40,000 nucleotides of DNA from Euprymna scolopes (lineage: Eukaryota; Mollusca; Cephalopoda; Sepiida; Sepiolidae). Below the pieces are notes generated by a model. That model did no database searches. It saw only the letters and a list, made by a program, of their open reading frames with translations, and was not told the DNA's origin. Of the stretch, positions 9,681 through 19,563 are shown one piece after another. Both the position numbers and the translations under genes were made by a program. How positions within the stretch are numbered: the first letter of the stretch is position 1; the number at the start of each line of letters is the position of its first letter. The stretch spans positions 128,783,128 to 128,823,127 of the forward strand of contig CM044488.1 in the NCBI GenBank assembly GCA_024364805.1, written 5' to 3'.

Positions 9681-9720
9681 TTGGATTATTCGGCTACTGT
9701 TCTCATCTTCAGTGATAATT
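9681..9720 (-). repeat. Reverse fragment of the TGAGAACAGTAG repeat
   Basis: The minus strand reads GATGAGAACAGTAGCCGAAT followed by AATCC, matching 890-915 and 5340-5360. Confidence 0.4.
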
Positions 9721-9754
9721 GTACATTATTTCGTTTGATGTAACCTCCGATCTT

Positions 9755-9930
9755 CTTCTATTGTAAGTGATATTCTTCTGGAGGGTGAAGGTTCAATCTT
9801 CAGTGCAGACGACATTCAAAATACAATTGTGAATTACTTAGGACTTCTACCTATATAATAGCTATATAATTTACCTATAGTTATGGCTGACAGAACGAGG
9901 ACATGCTACCCTGTGAATTAAATAAACGGT
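9755..9930 (+). repeat. tRNA-SINE fragment lacking box A
   Basis: TGTAAGTGATATTCTTCTGG and GAAGGTTCAATCTTCAGTGC (box B-like) align with the second half of the SINE head at 13475-13615. The body words ACCTA...TAGTTATGGCTG continue the match, and then ACATGCTACCCTGTGAATT follows. The 5' part with box A is missing. Confidence 0.55.
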
Positions 9931-9967
9931 TCTGTTTGAAATTCCATGCAGATTCACGAATTTAACA

Positions 9968-10085
9968 GAAAGATTCAGAGTTCAACAAGATACACCTGAA
10001 GAAGGTCAGAGGTTACATTGATCGAAACATTGTGAAAATAATACGCAAGATGAGAACAGTAGTGGGAAGAATCCTAATGAGAAAA
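9968..10085 (+). repeat. Retroelement-tail repeat, second copy
   Basis: Same order of words as 5262-5390: AGAGTTCAACAAGATACACC, CTGAAGAAGGTCAGAGG, GATCGAAACATTGTGAAAA, then GATGAGAACAGTAGT. GGTCA/TGATC can pair between the CTGAAGA and GAAAC words. It runs directly into sequence with Penelope-like coding matches. Confidence 0.55.
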
Positions 10086-10099
10086 CCTTTTTGACAAAA

Positions 10100-10290
10100 C
10101 AGATGTTGACATTAGCTCCCTGTTTAACATACCACCCATCAAAACTAGAAGACAAGCACCAAATCTATCTTTATTCTTCATATCAACCAACAGCAAACCA
10201 CAATCTATAGATACATAAAATACAGAACTAGCACAACAAACATAGTCCTCACACATACAAATGTTAATTCTCTATTCTCCATTTTTCTTA
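10100..10290 (+). pseudogene. Possible Penelope-like linker fragment
   Basis: The frame reading FNIPPIKTRRQAPNLSLFF resembles the R-R-x-P-N-L stretch downstream of the RT in Penelope-like proteins. It is followed by weakly similar sequence without the expected cysteines. It lies 5' of the RT fragment at 10575-10773, opposite to the normal order. Partial tandem copies, which this retroelement class is known to leave, would explain that. Weak call. Confidence 0.3.
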
Positions 10291-10319
10291 CATCAGTAAT
10301 GCTCATATTTCCCTTCACA

Positions 10320-10545
10320 TCACCAACTCGCATCATAAAAAATTGCTAACTCTACTACCACTACCCCAAAACCAACACTTAATAACACAAATGATATCTC
10401 TAAACTCTCAAAATCCCTGAGCATAACACTTCAATATTTGCACTACTCTTAAACTACACTAACTTATATCATAAAAAATTGCTAACTGTACTACTATTAA
10501 CTTAATAGTACAAATGATAACTACAAACTCCAAATCCCTGAACAA
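10320..10545. repeat. Diverged ~145-bp tandem duplication
   Basis: CATAAAAAATTGCTAACT, then ACTACTA..., then ACAAATGATA and AAATCCCTGA, occurs at 10331-10420 and again at 10470-10545. It probably arose inside the retroelement remnant around it. Confidence 0.6.
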
Positions 10546-10574
10546 GTACCAGAAACTGACATACAGAATCAATA

Positions 10575-10773
10575 TTAGGATATAATGACCACATACTAAA
10601 ATTCCTACTTATAACCATCCCACCACATATTAAAGATACCACCCATTTTCTCAACAAACTAAAACAAATAAATACACTCCCAAACGATGCCCATTTAGTG
10701 ATAATGAATGTCTCTGAAATATATACAAACATCCCACACAATGAAGGTATCCAAGATTATAAAATATTTTTCA
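10575..10773 (+). pseudogene. Penelope-like reverse transcriptase fragment
   Basis: One frame reads DHILKFLLITIPPHIKDTTH followed by FLNKLKQINTLP and VSEIYTNIPHNEGI. The D-T-T-x-F-L-x-K-L segment and the Y-T-N-I-P-H-x-E-G-I motif are characteristic of reverse transcriptases of Penelope-like retroelements, which often also carry a GIY-YIG nuclease. The first catalytic Asp normally just before the LYTNIPH motif is Asn here (MNVSEIYTN). About 60 residues are readable; the palm with the second aspartate pair is missing. A dead fragment. Confidence 0.7.
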
Positions 10774-12055
10774 GTTAAACATTTTCCAAATAGCCAAATG
10801 CAATAAGCATGTTAAACATGCAGTCTGCGGGGTGCATGCAGTCCAGTGCAAGGTTATTTGCAACCAGTAACTTTGAAAAAGGGAAAAGGTATAAAAATAT
10901 CAAAATACAAGGAGTGCCGAAAAAGTAGTAAGAATTTATTATCTATTTGCGATTTAGGAAAATCCTTTTATAACGTTAAACTTTCCACAACTTTTTTTCG
11001 AGTTATGACTAATCGTATCTTTATTGTCAAAGAAGTTACAGCAATTACATGATTAAAACTCTAGAGGGATTTATAATAATTCGTGTCAAAACTTTCTACA
11101 GAACTAGATTGATTGATCGTCATTTGTCATCGTTTGATAAAACTTTGAACTGCACAGAAATTTCAGTCTGACATACCAAAGATTAGCAACAACAAGAGAG
11201 GTTAAGCCTGAGAAGAAAACATTAAAATCGTTTGAATAATAAACGTTTATTTTGAACTATTGCAACTTACGTGCATCGGATTTGTTGCTATTGCATTCAG
11301 ATACAATTGAACCATTAATTAAATTGTTGTTATATTGAAATAAAAAAAAAAATAAAAAAATTTGCATCTTATGCAAATTTTGTTTTTTATATATTTTTTT
11401 GTTAAACTAAATGTATGCTTGTATTTGCATTCTTGAAGGTTTCCAAATTAAAAGAAAAATATTCTGCCACAATTTTTATTAAACTATTTCAGTTATAATT
11501 GTAAAAGTATAGACATTATGACAATAGAGATAGACTCCTATAGCCCTAACATGCCTAAAATACAAGACTTGTGCTATATAATACAGTTGATTTTAGTGCA
11601 AAAGTCAATAACGTAATGTACAAATCAGAGTTATCGGCATGGACATGAAAATGGCGCCTAGCTATGCACACAGGTTTGGTTGAAGACCACACGAGTTTTG
11701 CGTTCCGTACATTTGTTTAATTACTTCATCAACTCGGCAAGCAAGTTTCCGAGTCTCTGCATATGCATATATTAGAGGTTAAATTAATTAATAACTATGC
11801 CTTCAAACCAATACACGATGGTAGATATATAGATTGACATTTATTTTCATATGGAAACGGACTAGACAAGTTGTTGTGACAGTAGGGGGCGAATACAGAG
11901 ATTTAGAGATGGAAACATTTGGAAAAAGTAACTTGATCTTTCGTTTCAAAAGTTTATAAAGAGTTAAAGGCGTAATATGAAAAGATATCACAGTTATCAA
12001 AATGTAAGAGATATTCTACATACATTGATAGTATTAAAACGAGAATTTATTTGGA
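10774..12055. other. No recognisable gene; small POU-like palindrome at 11358-11384
   Basis: Unassigned DNA. The only pattern is a palindrome AAATTTGCATCTTATGCAAA (centre near 11371), which places two ATGCAAAT octamer-like words head to head. The short open frames on both strands show no family motif. Confidence 0.5.
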
Positions 12056-12059
12056 AAAT

Positions 12060-12515
12060 CAACACATCGTTCGCAGTAATTCTATGAGGAAAAGAAAAGG
12101 AGAAAGAAAAGCGCGAGAGACAGCAGGAAAGGAGAAAAAGAGAAAGCGGTGGGGGGGGGGGGGAGAAAGAAAGAGCCGAGGAGGGGAGAGAGAAAGAGAG
12201 AGTCAAGAAGGGGAGAAAGAAAGAGAGCCGAGGAGGGGAGAAAGAAAGAAAGAAAGAAAAAGTCGGAAGGGGAGAAAGAGAGAGTCGGGGAGGGGAGAAA
12301 GAAAGAGTCAGGAAGGGGAGAAAGTGGGAAAGAGAGAGCCAGGAATGGGGAGAAAGTGGGAAAGAGAGAGCCGGGGAGAGAGAGAGAGAGAGAGAGTAAA
12401 AGAGGGAGAGGGGAAGAGAGGGCGGGGAGAGAGAGAAAGAGAGAGGAAAGGAAAGAGAGAGAGAGAGGAAAGGAAAGAGTGAGAGGGAAAGAGAAAGATG
12501 GAAAGGAGAAAAAAA
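12060..12515. repeat. Polypurine tract of GGGAGAAAGAAAGAG-type units
   Basis: About 440 bases that are nearly all purine on the plus strand, made of irregular GAAAGAGAGAG, GGGGAGAAAG and GCCGGGGAG units with a G-run at 12150-12162. The long open frames on both strands (Arg/Glu/Gly on plus, Ser/Leu/Pro on minus) come from the composition and are not genes. Mirror-like purine tracts of this kind can adopt triplex structures. Confidence 0.95.
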
Positions 12516-12519
12516 AAAC

Positions 12520-13055
12520 ACAGAGAGATAATCTAAAATAAAAGGAGATAACGAAAGGGAAAAGAGACCGACAGAGACAGCTAGATAGCATTGAAAGGTG
12601 GCACTATTTCTTTTCATCCTATGAAAAACAAAACAAAAACGAAAATCAAATAAAAAGAAAAGTTTTTTTTAGATGAAATCAGAAAAGGGGAGATAATGCG
12701 CGGAATAAACAAACAACGGTGCTCTCCCCTTGGCCCATTTCATAGTGGACGCAAATAAGCTCGATAAACAGATCAATTTATAGGTAAATTGAGCCGCACA
12801 CCAAATCATATTAAAAAAATATAAGCATTTTTTAATTTTTTATTTTAAAAATAAAAAAAATTGCTTTTCTTCTAAAGCAATGTTTGCTTTAGATAGTCTT
12901 AGGCATACCGAACCTCGGTCATTTTTTCCGTATTCGTATAAAACTTTATACTATAAAACTTTATTTTACTGGAGATTAAGTGACACCAGTCAGCATAATT
13001 TCCTAATGTACGGCCGCTTATTATTTAGAGTGAAATGGGTGATTAAAATTAACTA
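12520..13055. other. No recognisable gene
   Basis: Spacer with runs of A and T. The open frame starting at 12880 runs into a LINE tail and is not a gene. Confidence 0.55.
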
Positions 13056-13366
13056 TAGAGGAAATACAAAACACTCGTCTAGCTACAACCACTATCAACA
13101 ATTTCCCCACTCTCTACCTATGCCTAATTCTAAACGCAGATTCCATGAACAAAGCTAAGCTTCTTTCCTAAAACTACCCGTCTGCGGAACAGTGTTCCAC
13201 TAGCCTGCTTCCCGGCCGATTAGTAGCCTTCAAGTCTAATGTAAACAAGTTCTTGATGAGCCATAATCCAAATTCTACGCAATATACACCATTAAGAATT
13301 ACTCCTCGAATGGCATTCGGACCTTGATAAGTGGTGATGGTGACTCCCTTGTAAAAAAATAAAATG
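13056..13366 (+). mobile_element. LINE 3' end (LINE-A), 5'-truncated
   Basis: Frames give TRLATTTINNFPHSLPMP, RRFHEQS and then, shifted, KSNVNKFLM. This is the C-terminal tail of a CR1/L2/Jockey-like reverse transcriptase protein, where R-x-F-H-E-Q-S-F-F and F-K-S-N-V-N-K-F-L are recurring landmarks in this window. The 3' UTR ends in the LINE-A signature CTTGATAAGTGGTGA...GACTCCCTTGT followed by an A-rich tail. All copies share this end, as expected for target-primed insertion with 5' truncation. Confidence 0.8.
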
Positions 13367-13474
13367 CCTTATTTCAAAGCAACTTTTTATAAAAAAAAAT
13401 ATTTAATGCTTTTACTACTACTAAACACAGTTCGTATTATTTTTATTCTTCACACTATTGTTCTCATCCTACAG

Positions 13475-13618
13475 GAACCCATAGCGTAGTGGATAAAGTA
13501 CTTGACAACTTTAGTTGTAAGTTACACTGTTCTGGATGTTGAAGGTTCAATCCTCAGTGCGGCCGACAATTACGAATTCCTTGGGACGTTTACCTAGTCA
13601 TGGCTGGCTAATCATGCT
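13475..13618 (+). repeat. tRNA-derived SINE
   Basis: Box A-like TAGCGTAGTGGATAA (13482-13496), resembling arginine/lysine tRNA D arms, and box B-like AAGGTTCAATCC (13542-13553). The body GGACGTTTACCTAGTCATGGCTGG is shared with 9830-9900. No tRNA 3' half is present. Confidence 0.7.
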
Positions 13619-14285
13619 AAAAAATATGCGCGCTTAACAATGGCTACCACTTTTAGTATAGGAAGTTACATTGCTTAATATCCAGAAAACTACTTATTTG
13701 CGGATCATTTTCAAGGAAAATGTGAAGTTGGAAACCAAGTAAAAATTTATCCAACGTTTTTGTTAAAAAACAAAACAAAACAGTATGCACTAACACAGTA
13801 ATTTAATCAAATTTAAACGTTTACGTGAAACGCGGAAAAATAAGTCGTTCAGAATAAGAAAGATGGTCGACATAAATACTGACGGGAGATAACTTTAAAT
13901 TATATTAGGAAAAAAAAAATGTTTTTTTTTCTTAGCTTTCGATTACCTAAGAGTTATTGTTCCTATTTACAATGCCTCCCCACGGGACAGAGTTAGACAC
14001 CAGGGTCGTTTTTTAACGTGGAGAAAAGGAACAAAAATAAAAATTGTCTCAGTCGTGAAGGATTTCTCCTCCACTGACAGAACAAGAAATTGAAGTGCAG
14101 CATCTGAAGAACAGATACTACACTTTGATCTTGTCCCGAAGGCGTAAGAGTTGTTGTTGCTTGCTAACTTTGCTTCTGAAAAAATCTTGCATGTAAAAAA
14201 TAAAATGTAAAACCTGCAGTTATCGCCCTTTTTCTAAGATTTGTTTTTCAACGCATATGTTGACTTATTATTTGTTGTTTACATT
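13619..14285. other. No recognisable gene
   Basis: Unassigned. It contains the word GACGGGAGATAACTTT (13880), a common non-coding word in molluscs. Confidence 0.5.
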
Positions 14286-14289
14286 TTTT

Positions 14290-14450
14290 GCACTTGTCCA
14301 AAACTCTTCCCACCCAAGGCAAAAAGAAGAAGAAAAAAAAATCACGTAAATAGATTAGGTATTTTAGAAAGAAAATCATTTTTAAGCAAATTTAAGTTCT
14401 CCAATGCTAATGCTCCTAGCTCTTGTTCCATTCTCTATGCTAAGAATGTT

Positions 14451-14503
<53 letters not shown>

Positions 14504-14610
14504 TGGAAAAATTTAAAAATATTTTTGTTCCTTCCTACTACTTTCAAAATGGTGTCGCGAGATCGTCGCTCGTAGTTTAACCATAAAACTGATTTTTTTT
14601 TTTAATTTAA
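14290..14610. repeat. Interspersed repeat, shared with 25112-25445
   Basis: ACTTGTCCAAAACTC, AATCA.GTAAAT, AAAGAAAATCATTTTTA, and finally ATGGTGTCGCGAGATCGTCG and CTCGTAGTTTAACCATAA match the other copy in order. In that other copy the family ends at CTAGT on the reverse strand, so this may also be a Helitron-like relic in minus orientation. Interrupted by a 47-base T-run at 14452-14498. Confidence 0.6.
14452..14498. repeat. Poly-T tract, 47 bp
   Basis: Uninterrupted T-run inside the repeat at 14290-14610. Confidence 0.95.
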
Positions 14611-14620
14611 AAATTCAACG

Positions 14621-15168
14621 GGTAAGTGTTTACTTTAACTACAACAGAACACCGACCAAGAAAATTTGTTTTTTATAAGTTTTCGGGGTCGCTGACAACG
14701 AATCTGATATTCAAACTCGTCGCAAATTTACCGTTTGCATGGTATTAACCCCTGAACCCTCGCACTATTTTGTGTCAACTCACCGCCATCGTTTATGCTA
14801 TTCTTACATGATGCGTTCGCGCATGGACGCGCGTAGTAAGGTGACTTGACGCAACACAGAAAAATGAACCACATTTTTTTTTGTTTCTGAAAACTTTGTT
14901 ATTTCAAATGTCTGCTAAAAAATTCTTCCGCGATGTGACAAGTCACCTTACTACGCGCGTCCATGCGCGAACGCTTCATGTAAGAATAGCATTAACGATG
15001 GCGGTGAGTTGGCACAAAATAGTGCGAGAGTTCAGGGATTAATACCATGCAAACGGTAAATTTGCGACGAGTTTGAATAGCAGATTCGTTGTAAGCTACT
15101 CCGAACACCTATTAAAAAAACACATTTTCTTGGTCGGTGTTCTGTTGTAGTTAAAGTGAATATTTACC
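14621..15168. mobile_element. Large foldback element with ~229-bp arms
   Basis: Left arm 14621-14848 and right arm 14939-15168 are reverse complements with scattered mismatches. Matching landmarks from the outside in are ACAACAGAACACCGACCAAG, ACTCGTCGCAAATTTACCGT, TTGCATGGTATTAA, CACCGCCATCGTT and GGACGCGCGTAGTAAGGTGA. The loop is about 90 bp. The arms are richer in GC and CpG than the surrounding DNA. No protein motif is visible in either arm. A transcript would form a very long hairpin. No clear target duplication at the ends. Confidence 0.85.
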
Positions 15169-15282
15169 AAAATAAACCGACTCAATAAAATTAATTTTTT
15201 TTTTGTACAATATTTTCATTTCATAACGGGTATGTCATGCAGGCTTTTCTTTATTTGTGTTTATTTCTGGACAAACACGTTT

Positions 15283-15598
15283 TGCTTATATATATTACGC
15301 ATACATACACACACATATAAGTTACACATATATACACATACAAACATACATATATATATTATACATATATACACATACAAACATACATATATATATTACA
15401 CATATATACACATACAAACATACATATATATATTACACATATATACACATACAAACATACATATATATATTACACATATATACACATATTACATATATAC
15501 ACATAGATATTATAGATATATACACATACACACACATATTACAGATATACTCACATACACACATATATTACACATATACACATACATATATACGATGA
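15283..15598. repeat. TA/CA microsatellite with 37-bp higher-order unit
   Basis: A 37-bp unit with ACACATACAAACATACATAT as core recurs four to five times, then decays into irregular ACACATAT words. It abuts the 3' end of the minus-strand LINE at about 15600 and may have grown from that LINE's tail. Confidence 0.95.
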
Positions 15599-15599
15599 T

Positions 15600-17627
15600 T
15601 GCTACTTTTTGACTGAAGTTTGCCATCTCTTCAGTTAAGTCTGTATGCACGTAGGTGATTTTTTAATCCAGCTTTCATCCTACATGAAAGTACACATATG
15701 TGACATAAAAACTTTTCTTCTTGTAAAGGTGATCGCATGATAATATTGTAAATTTAGATTTGCAGATTAGACCACAAACATGGCAACTTAGCATTGCCGG
15801 ATGTGCTGTAAAAAAGCCTCCTCATAAGACTGCCGTTTTTGTCTTTGATTGTGTGATTTCAGATGATTTACAAAACCAGCTTTTGACAAAAAATATCTGA
15901 CACATACAATGCACTTCAGTTCCTGTTGTAATTTCTCTGACATTATTTTTTTGTCCTGCTTTCTTAAAACGCGTTTGAAGACAACAAGATCTACACACTA
16001 CTCTTCAAAATTCTTACAATTTTCTCTGATGGTTTTTCTCCACTGTGATCGATCTTTTGCTTGGGATTTCCAGTTATGTACATCCATCTCAAGTATTTTC
16101 AAATTGCTTTTCAGAAAATCATTAAAACTTTTTCTTGGTTTATGTTGTAGTCTTTTACCTCTATTTATTTCGCCATAAAACAGTTGTTTAGGAAGTCTTT
16201 TGTCCTCCATCCTAACCAAGTGTTCAGTCCAGTGGATCTAATTTTGAATAATTTTCATTTCAATATTATTACTATCTGATCGTTCAAGAACCACAGTGTC
16301 AAGCGTTAGAGTTCTCCAGTTAATATTAAGTATTCACCGAGTACAACTTTGATGAAACCTTTCCAGTATCTCGAGATGTCTTCTATATGGTGTCCAAGTC
16401 TCTGGCCCATATAGCAGTGTAGTGATAAAACATGCTTCATAAACACTTAGCTTTGATCTGACCACACGTTTCTTTAGTTTGCCAAAAGTAGAACTGGCTT
16501 TGGCTATTCTGTGATTTATTTCAGCATTAAGCGTACAGTCTATACTCAGCGTACTACCTAGATATACAAAATTGTCTGTGACATTTAACTTCTTACCATC
16601 AACCAAGATGTTTGGTTTAACATATGGCATTACTATAGGAGAGGAATACATAACATATTTTCTTGAAGCTGATGGTAAGTCCAAAAGTTTTACAAGCTTC
16701 TGATAACTTATCCATAATCACCCGTGTGTCTATTTCTGAAGGTCTGCATTATCTGCATATAAAAATTCAAGAACAAGATTCTGAAAAGTTTTTAACTTTT
16801 CATTGAGACGTCTACGGTTAAAAAGTTTACCTGATGTGCAAAACCGAAACTTCACCCCAATATCACAATTGTTAAAAGCATGTACCAGCATCACAGCGAA
16901 ATATATGGAAAATAATGTAGGAGCAAGTGTATCACATTGTTTTACACCGTTTTCAACTGAAATTGGACGAGACAGAGATCCATTAAAGTTCACTTGGGCT
17001 TTCATATTATGGTGTAACCGCTGAAGCAACTCCACAAAACTGGTAGGACAGCCTAAAATTTCCTAAGAATCTTCCAGAATGCATTGCAATTAATGGTATC
17101 AAAAGCATTTGCCAGATCGACAAAAACTTGATACAAAGGCATTCGCTGTTCCATACATTTTTTTCAATTATCTGTCGCGCAGAGAATATCATGTCCATTG
17201 TGCTGCGGCCAGATTCATAACCACATTGATTCTCTGGGATGACAGAGGGACAAATCCATTTCACCAAACGATTTAACAGCATCTTTGCTACACCCTTTCC
17301 CACTGCTTCAAGCAAGCTAATGCCTCTATAATCACGACACTCAGATTTTGAACTCTTTCCTTTATAAATTAGAATCATTATTGCATCTATCCAATCTTGA
17401 GGGATAGCATTACCATGCTAAACAGAGAGGATGAATGTATATGGACTGCCTTGCTAATTCTATCACCTCCAAATAGCAATAATTCAACAGGTATCCCATT
17501 AAGTCAGGATGCTTTTCCCTTATTAATGTTAATGTTCTTTTGGTCTCATCAATGCTGGGATAAGTCATTATCTCACCAAAAAAATCTTTTTGACGCAGAC
17601 TATTAATAAATGAACTTCTAACATTAT
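15600..17627 (-). mobile_element. 5'-truncated LINE with RT and C-terminal zinc fingers
   Basis: Minus-strand non-LTR retrotransposon missing its 5' half, with no endonuclease in view. Coding frames run from the RT fingers through palm, thumb and a basic C-terminal region to three C2H2 zinc fingers. The RT landmarks (ILIYKGK, DYRGISLL, ENQCGYESGRSTMDMIFSAR, VKQCDTLAPTLFSIYF) belong to the large set of invertebrate non-LTR RTs found next to R1/RTE/CR1-like clades; I cannot name the clade by eye. The 5' edge abuts a Tc1 transposase end at about 17627. The 3' edge abuts the microsatellite. Confidence 0.85.
15640..17606 (-). pseudogene. LINE reverse transcriptase with three C2H2 fingers, inactive
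   Basis: Order on the minus strand: finger motifs near 17340-17606; palm with ECRDYRGISLLEAVGKGVAK (17285-17345) and ENQCGY (17225); the A-motif region near 17100; FNGSLSRPISVENGVKQCDT (16930-16990); the active-site box YADN at 16748-16759, where YADD is expected; then LVDGKKLNV, FVYLGSTLS and LLYGPETWTPYRRH (16400-16600); then RKTIRENCKNFEE (about 16000). Finger 1 at 15851-15913 is a perfect C-x2-C-x12-H-x3-H (CIVC...NHLKSH). Finger 2 at about 15725-15785 starts CHVC but is degenerate. Finger 3 at 15643-15705 has CHIC...NHLRAY, with the last His replaced by Tyr. Several frame changes and the D-to-N change in the catalytic box show it is dead. Confidence 0.8.
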
Positions 17628-17821
17628 TGCATCAGACATGGCGAGAAATTCCTCAAGATGATATCTGTCAACTGATCAATGCCATGCCTAAAAGGGTCCT
17701 AGCATTAAAAGCAACAAAGGGAATGTCAACCAAATATTAGTTATTTGTGATCATATATTTTTGATTTGTTTTATAAAGTGTGTTTATTGAATTAAACTAT
17801 GAATGTCTATTCTTTTCTGTC
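17621..17821 (+). mobile_element. 3' end of a second Tc1-type family
   Basis: An open stretch reads HQTWREIPQDDICQLINAMP, then KRVLALKATKGMSTKY and stop at 17738-17740. W-x-x-I-P-x-x-x-x-x-x-L-I-x-x-M-P-x-R and the closing K-G-x-x-T-K-Y are the last residues of Tc1-group transposases. About 80 bases later the sequence reaches a TA tract at CATTC...TTTTCTGTCA, probably the terminal repeat. The rest of the transposon is gone; the LINE at 15600-17627 abuts it. Different family from the 1.7- and 6.2-kb copies. Confidence 0.75.
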
Positions 17822-17829
17822 ATATATAT

Positions 17830-17880
<51 letters not shown>
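17822..17880. repeat. (TA)n/(CA)n microsatellite
   Basis: TA units flanked by CA units; borders the Tc1 3' end, again consistent with TA targeting. Confidence 0.9.
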
Positions 17881-18026
17881 AAAAAAAAAACTATGGTAAA
17901 AGATAAAATAACCATTTGTTAGGAAGCAAAAAATGTATCAAAACTTATTTTCGTTGTAAATAATAAACGACTGTACATTAGGAAATTATTGCCAAAATTT
18001 CTTCAACCCATCATTTCTTCTTTCAG

Positions 18027-18270
18027 TATTTGTCTACAGCGAGGTCGATGATGAATCGACCGTTTCTGCAGAATGTTTTTAAAAGACAAACCAGAATACG
18101 TAGCGTAGGAGACACAGGTAACCTGATTGATGGTTGTGGACTATGTTAATTTTTCTTTGTCAGGTAAAAGATGAAGAAGCGATTAGATTGATTGATAATG
18201 ACGACGAAAATCACGCATTTTTACTGACCCATAAACTGACCCTAAGTTCGGAGTGAGCATTGAAAATGTG
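18027..18270 (+). other. Possible exon-like segment(s) with splice signals
   Basis: A pyrimidine-rich acceptor TTTCTTCTTTCAG ends at 18026. Ninety-one bases later a good donor ACAG|GTAACC lies at 18117/18118. A second acceptor TTTTTCTTTGTCAG ends just before a short frame VKDEEAIRLIDNDDENHAFL that continues LTHKLTLSSE and stops near 18256. However the two segments do not join in phase, and the gap between donor and second acceptor would be an intron of only about 46 bases. Possibly only one of the two is real, or neither. No family recognised. Confidence 0.15.
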
Positions 18271-18699
18271 GAATTCTGACGTAAGATCTAAAAATCAGAG
18301 ATTGTAGTCGGGATCTTAAATCCTGTTCTCTTTCATTCTTTTGAGGAGAGAAAAAAAAAGATTGCAAATAATGGACTTTTTATTTACTTGAGAAATTTAC
18401 AATAGGTTTAAACACCAAAATAGTTTAAATGCATGAAAACAAAGAACAAAAATAGATTTGGAGTTGATACGTCTAAAACATTTCACTAAATTTTATATTA
18501 TATATATTTATTTATTTCTTTATTCTGTTAAGTTTTTACTTCCTTTTCTCCCTTTCTCTCTCTATGTCTGGAGTCTAAAAATGTCACTTAACCCTCCACC
18601 CCTCCCGTTTAAATTTAACATTTTTATAAAATATATTTCTTCAATTCTTCCTTTTGAGAACCAGATGCTTTCAGTAGTACACACACTTTATTACGTCGC

Positions 18700-18745
18700 C
18701 TGACGAGAACTTTTGGTCCTTACCGACTTATTGTCGGAAACATTA
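18700..18745 (+). other. Stem-loop with CTGACGA...GAAAC words
   Basis: CTGACGA at 18700-18706, a CCGAC-TTATT-GTCGG stem-loop at 18723-18737, and GAAAC at 18737-18741. Similar spacing of CTGANGA and GAAAC words is seen at 5281 and 9986. Function unknown; see findings. Confidence 0.35.
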
Positions 18746-18940
18746 GCATGCTTAGTATAGCGACTATATAATATCTGTCTATATAAATAAAAATATCATA
18801 TATATAAAATTGGTTCTTGTCTAGAATTCAAACTTGTGATTTATGTTAAAAATGATAAAAATAAAACTAGCTGATCAATTTACATAATTTTTTAAATATA
18901 TTTTAGTTTTGTCACGGCTAAGTACATCATGCATTTCTTT

Positions 18941-19270
18941 TTTTTTTTTTATCTACATATATTGAAATAAAAATTTTTTTTATCTACATATATTGAAATA
19001 AAAAAATTTTTATCTACATATATTCAAATAAAAATTTTTTTATCTACATATATTCAAATAAAAATTTTTTTTATCTACATATATTGAAATAAAAATTTTT
19101 TTATCTACATATATTGAAATAAATTTTTTTTATCTACATATATTGAAATAAAATTTTTTTTATCTACATATATTGAAATAAAATTTTTTTTTATCTACAT
19201 ATATTGAAATAAACATTTTTTTTATCTACGTATATTGAAATAAAATTTTTTTTTTATCTACATATATTGA
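18941..19270. repeat. Minisatellite, ~31-33-bp unit, about 10 copies
   Basis: Unit TATCTACATATATTGAAATA followed by an A/T run of variable length. The T-run length changes from unit to unit while the core is almost constant; two adjacent units share the variant ATTCAAATA. No spacer diversity, so it is not a CRISPR-like array. Confidence 0.97.
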
Positions 19271-19563
19271 GGGAATTCTGAACAAAAAGTTATTAGTTTT
19301 GTAAAATAACCTTCCATGAAGAGGAAATGGGGGGTGGTGGTGTAAAATGATATAATCAAATTGTCAGGATCTCCATAATCATTCACTCATGTAATAAAAA
19401 AGTCCGGCCCATATTAAGGATCCCTTTATAAGAACATAAATATAATCCCTTTATAACAAGGGTAACATCTGGTTGTTAGCAAGACGCAGGTAAGAAAACA
19501 ATTACAGAAAAAAAAATGGAGAGAAATACATTATCCGCTAAATAAACAATCCACAGCCGGAGG

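Noticed and set aside
11997-12617. Long open frames on both strands (up to 206 codons)
   Set aside because: They lie entirely over the purine-only tract. Both strands are open because the composition lacks stop codons, and the products are pure Ser/Leu/Pro or Arg/Glu/Gly.
15232-15612. 126- and 113-codon frames
   Set aside because: Translation of the TA/CA satellite with its 37-bp unit; no protein motif.
18941-19270. CRISPR-like array
   Set aside because: Units are contiguous and spacers are only variable T/A runs; it is a minisatellite in animal DNA.
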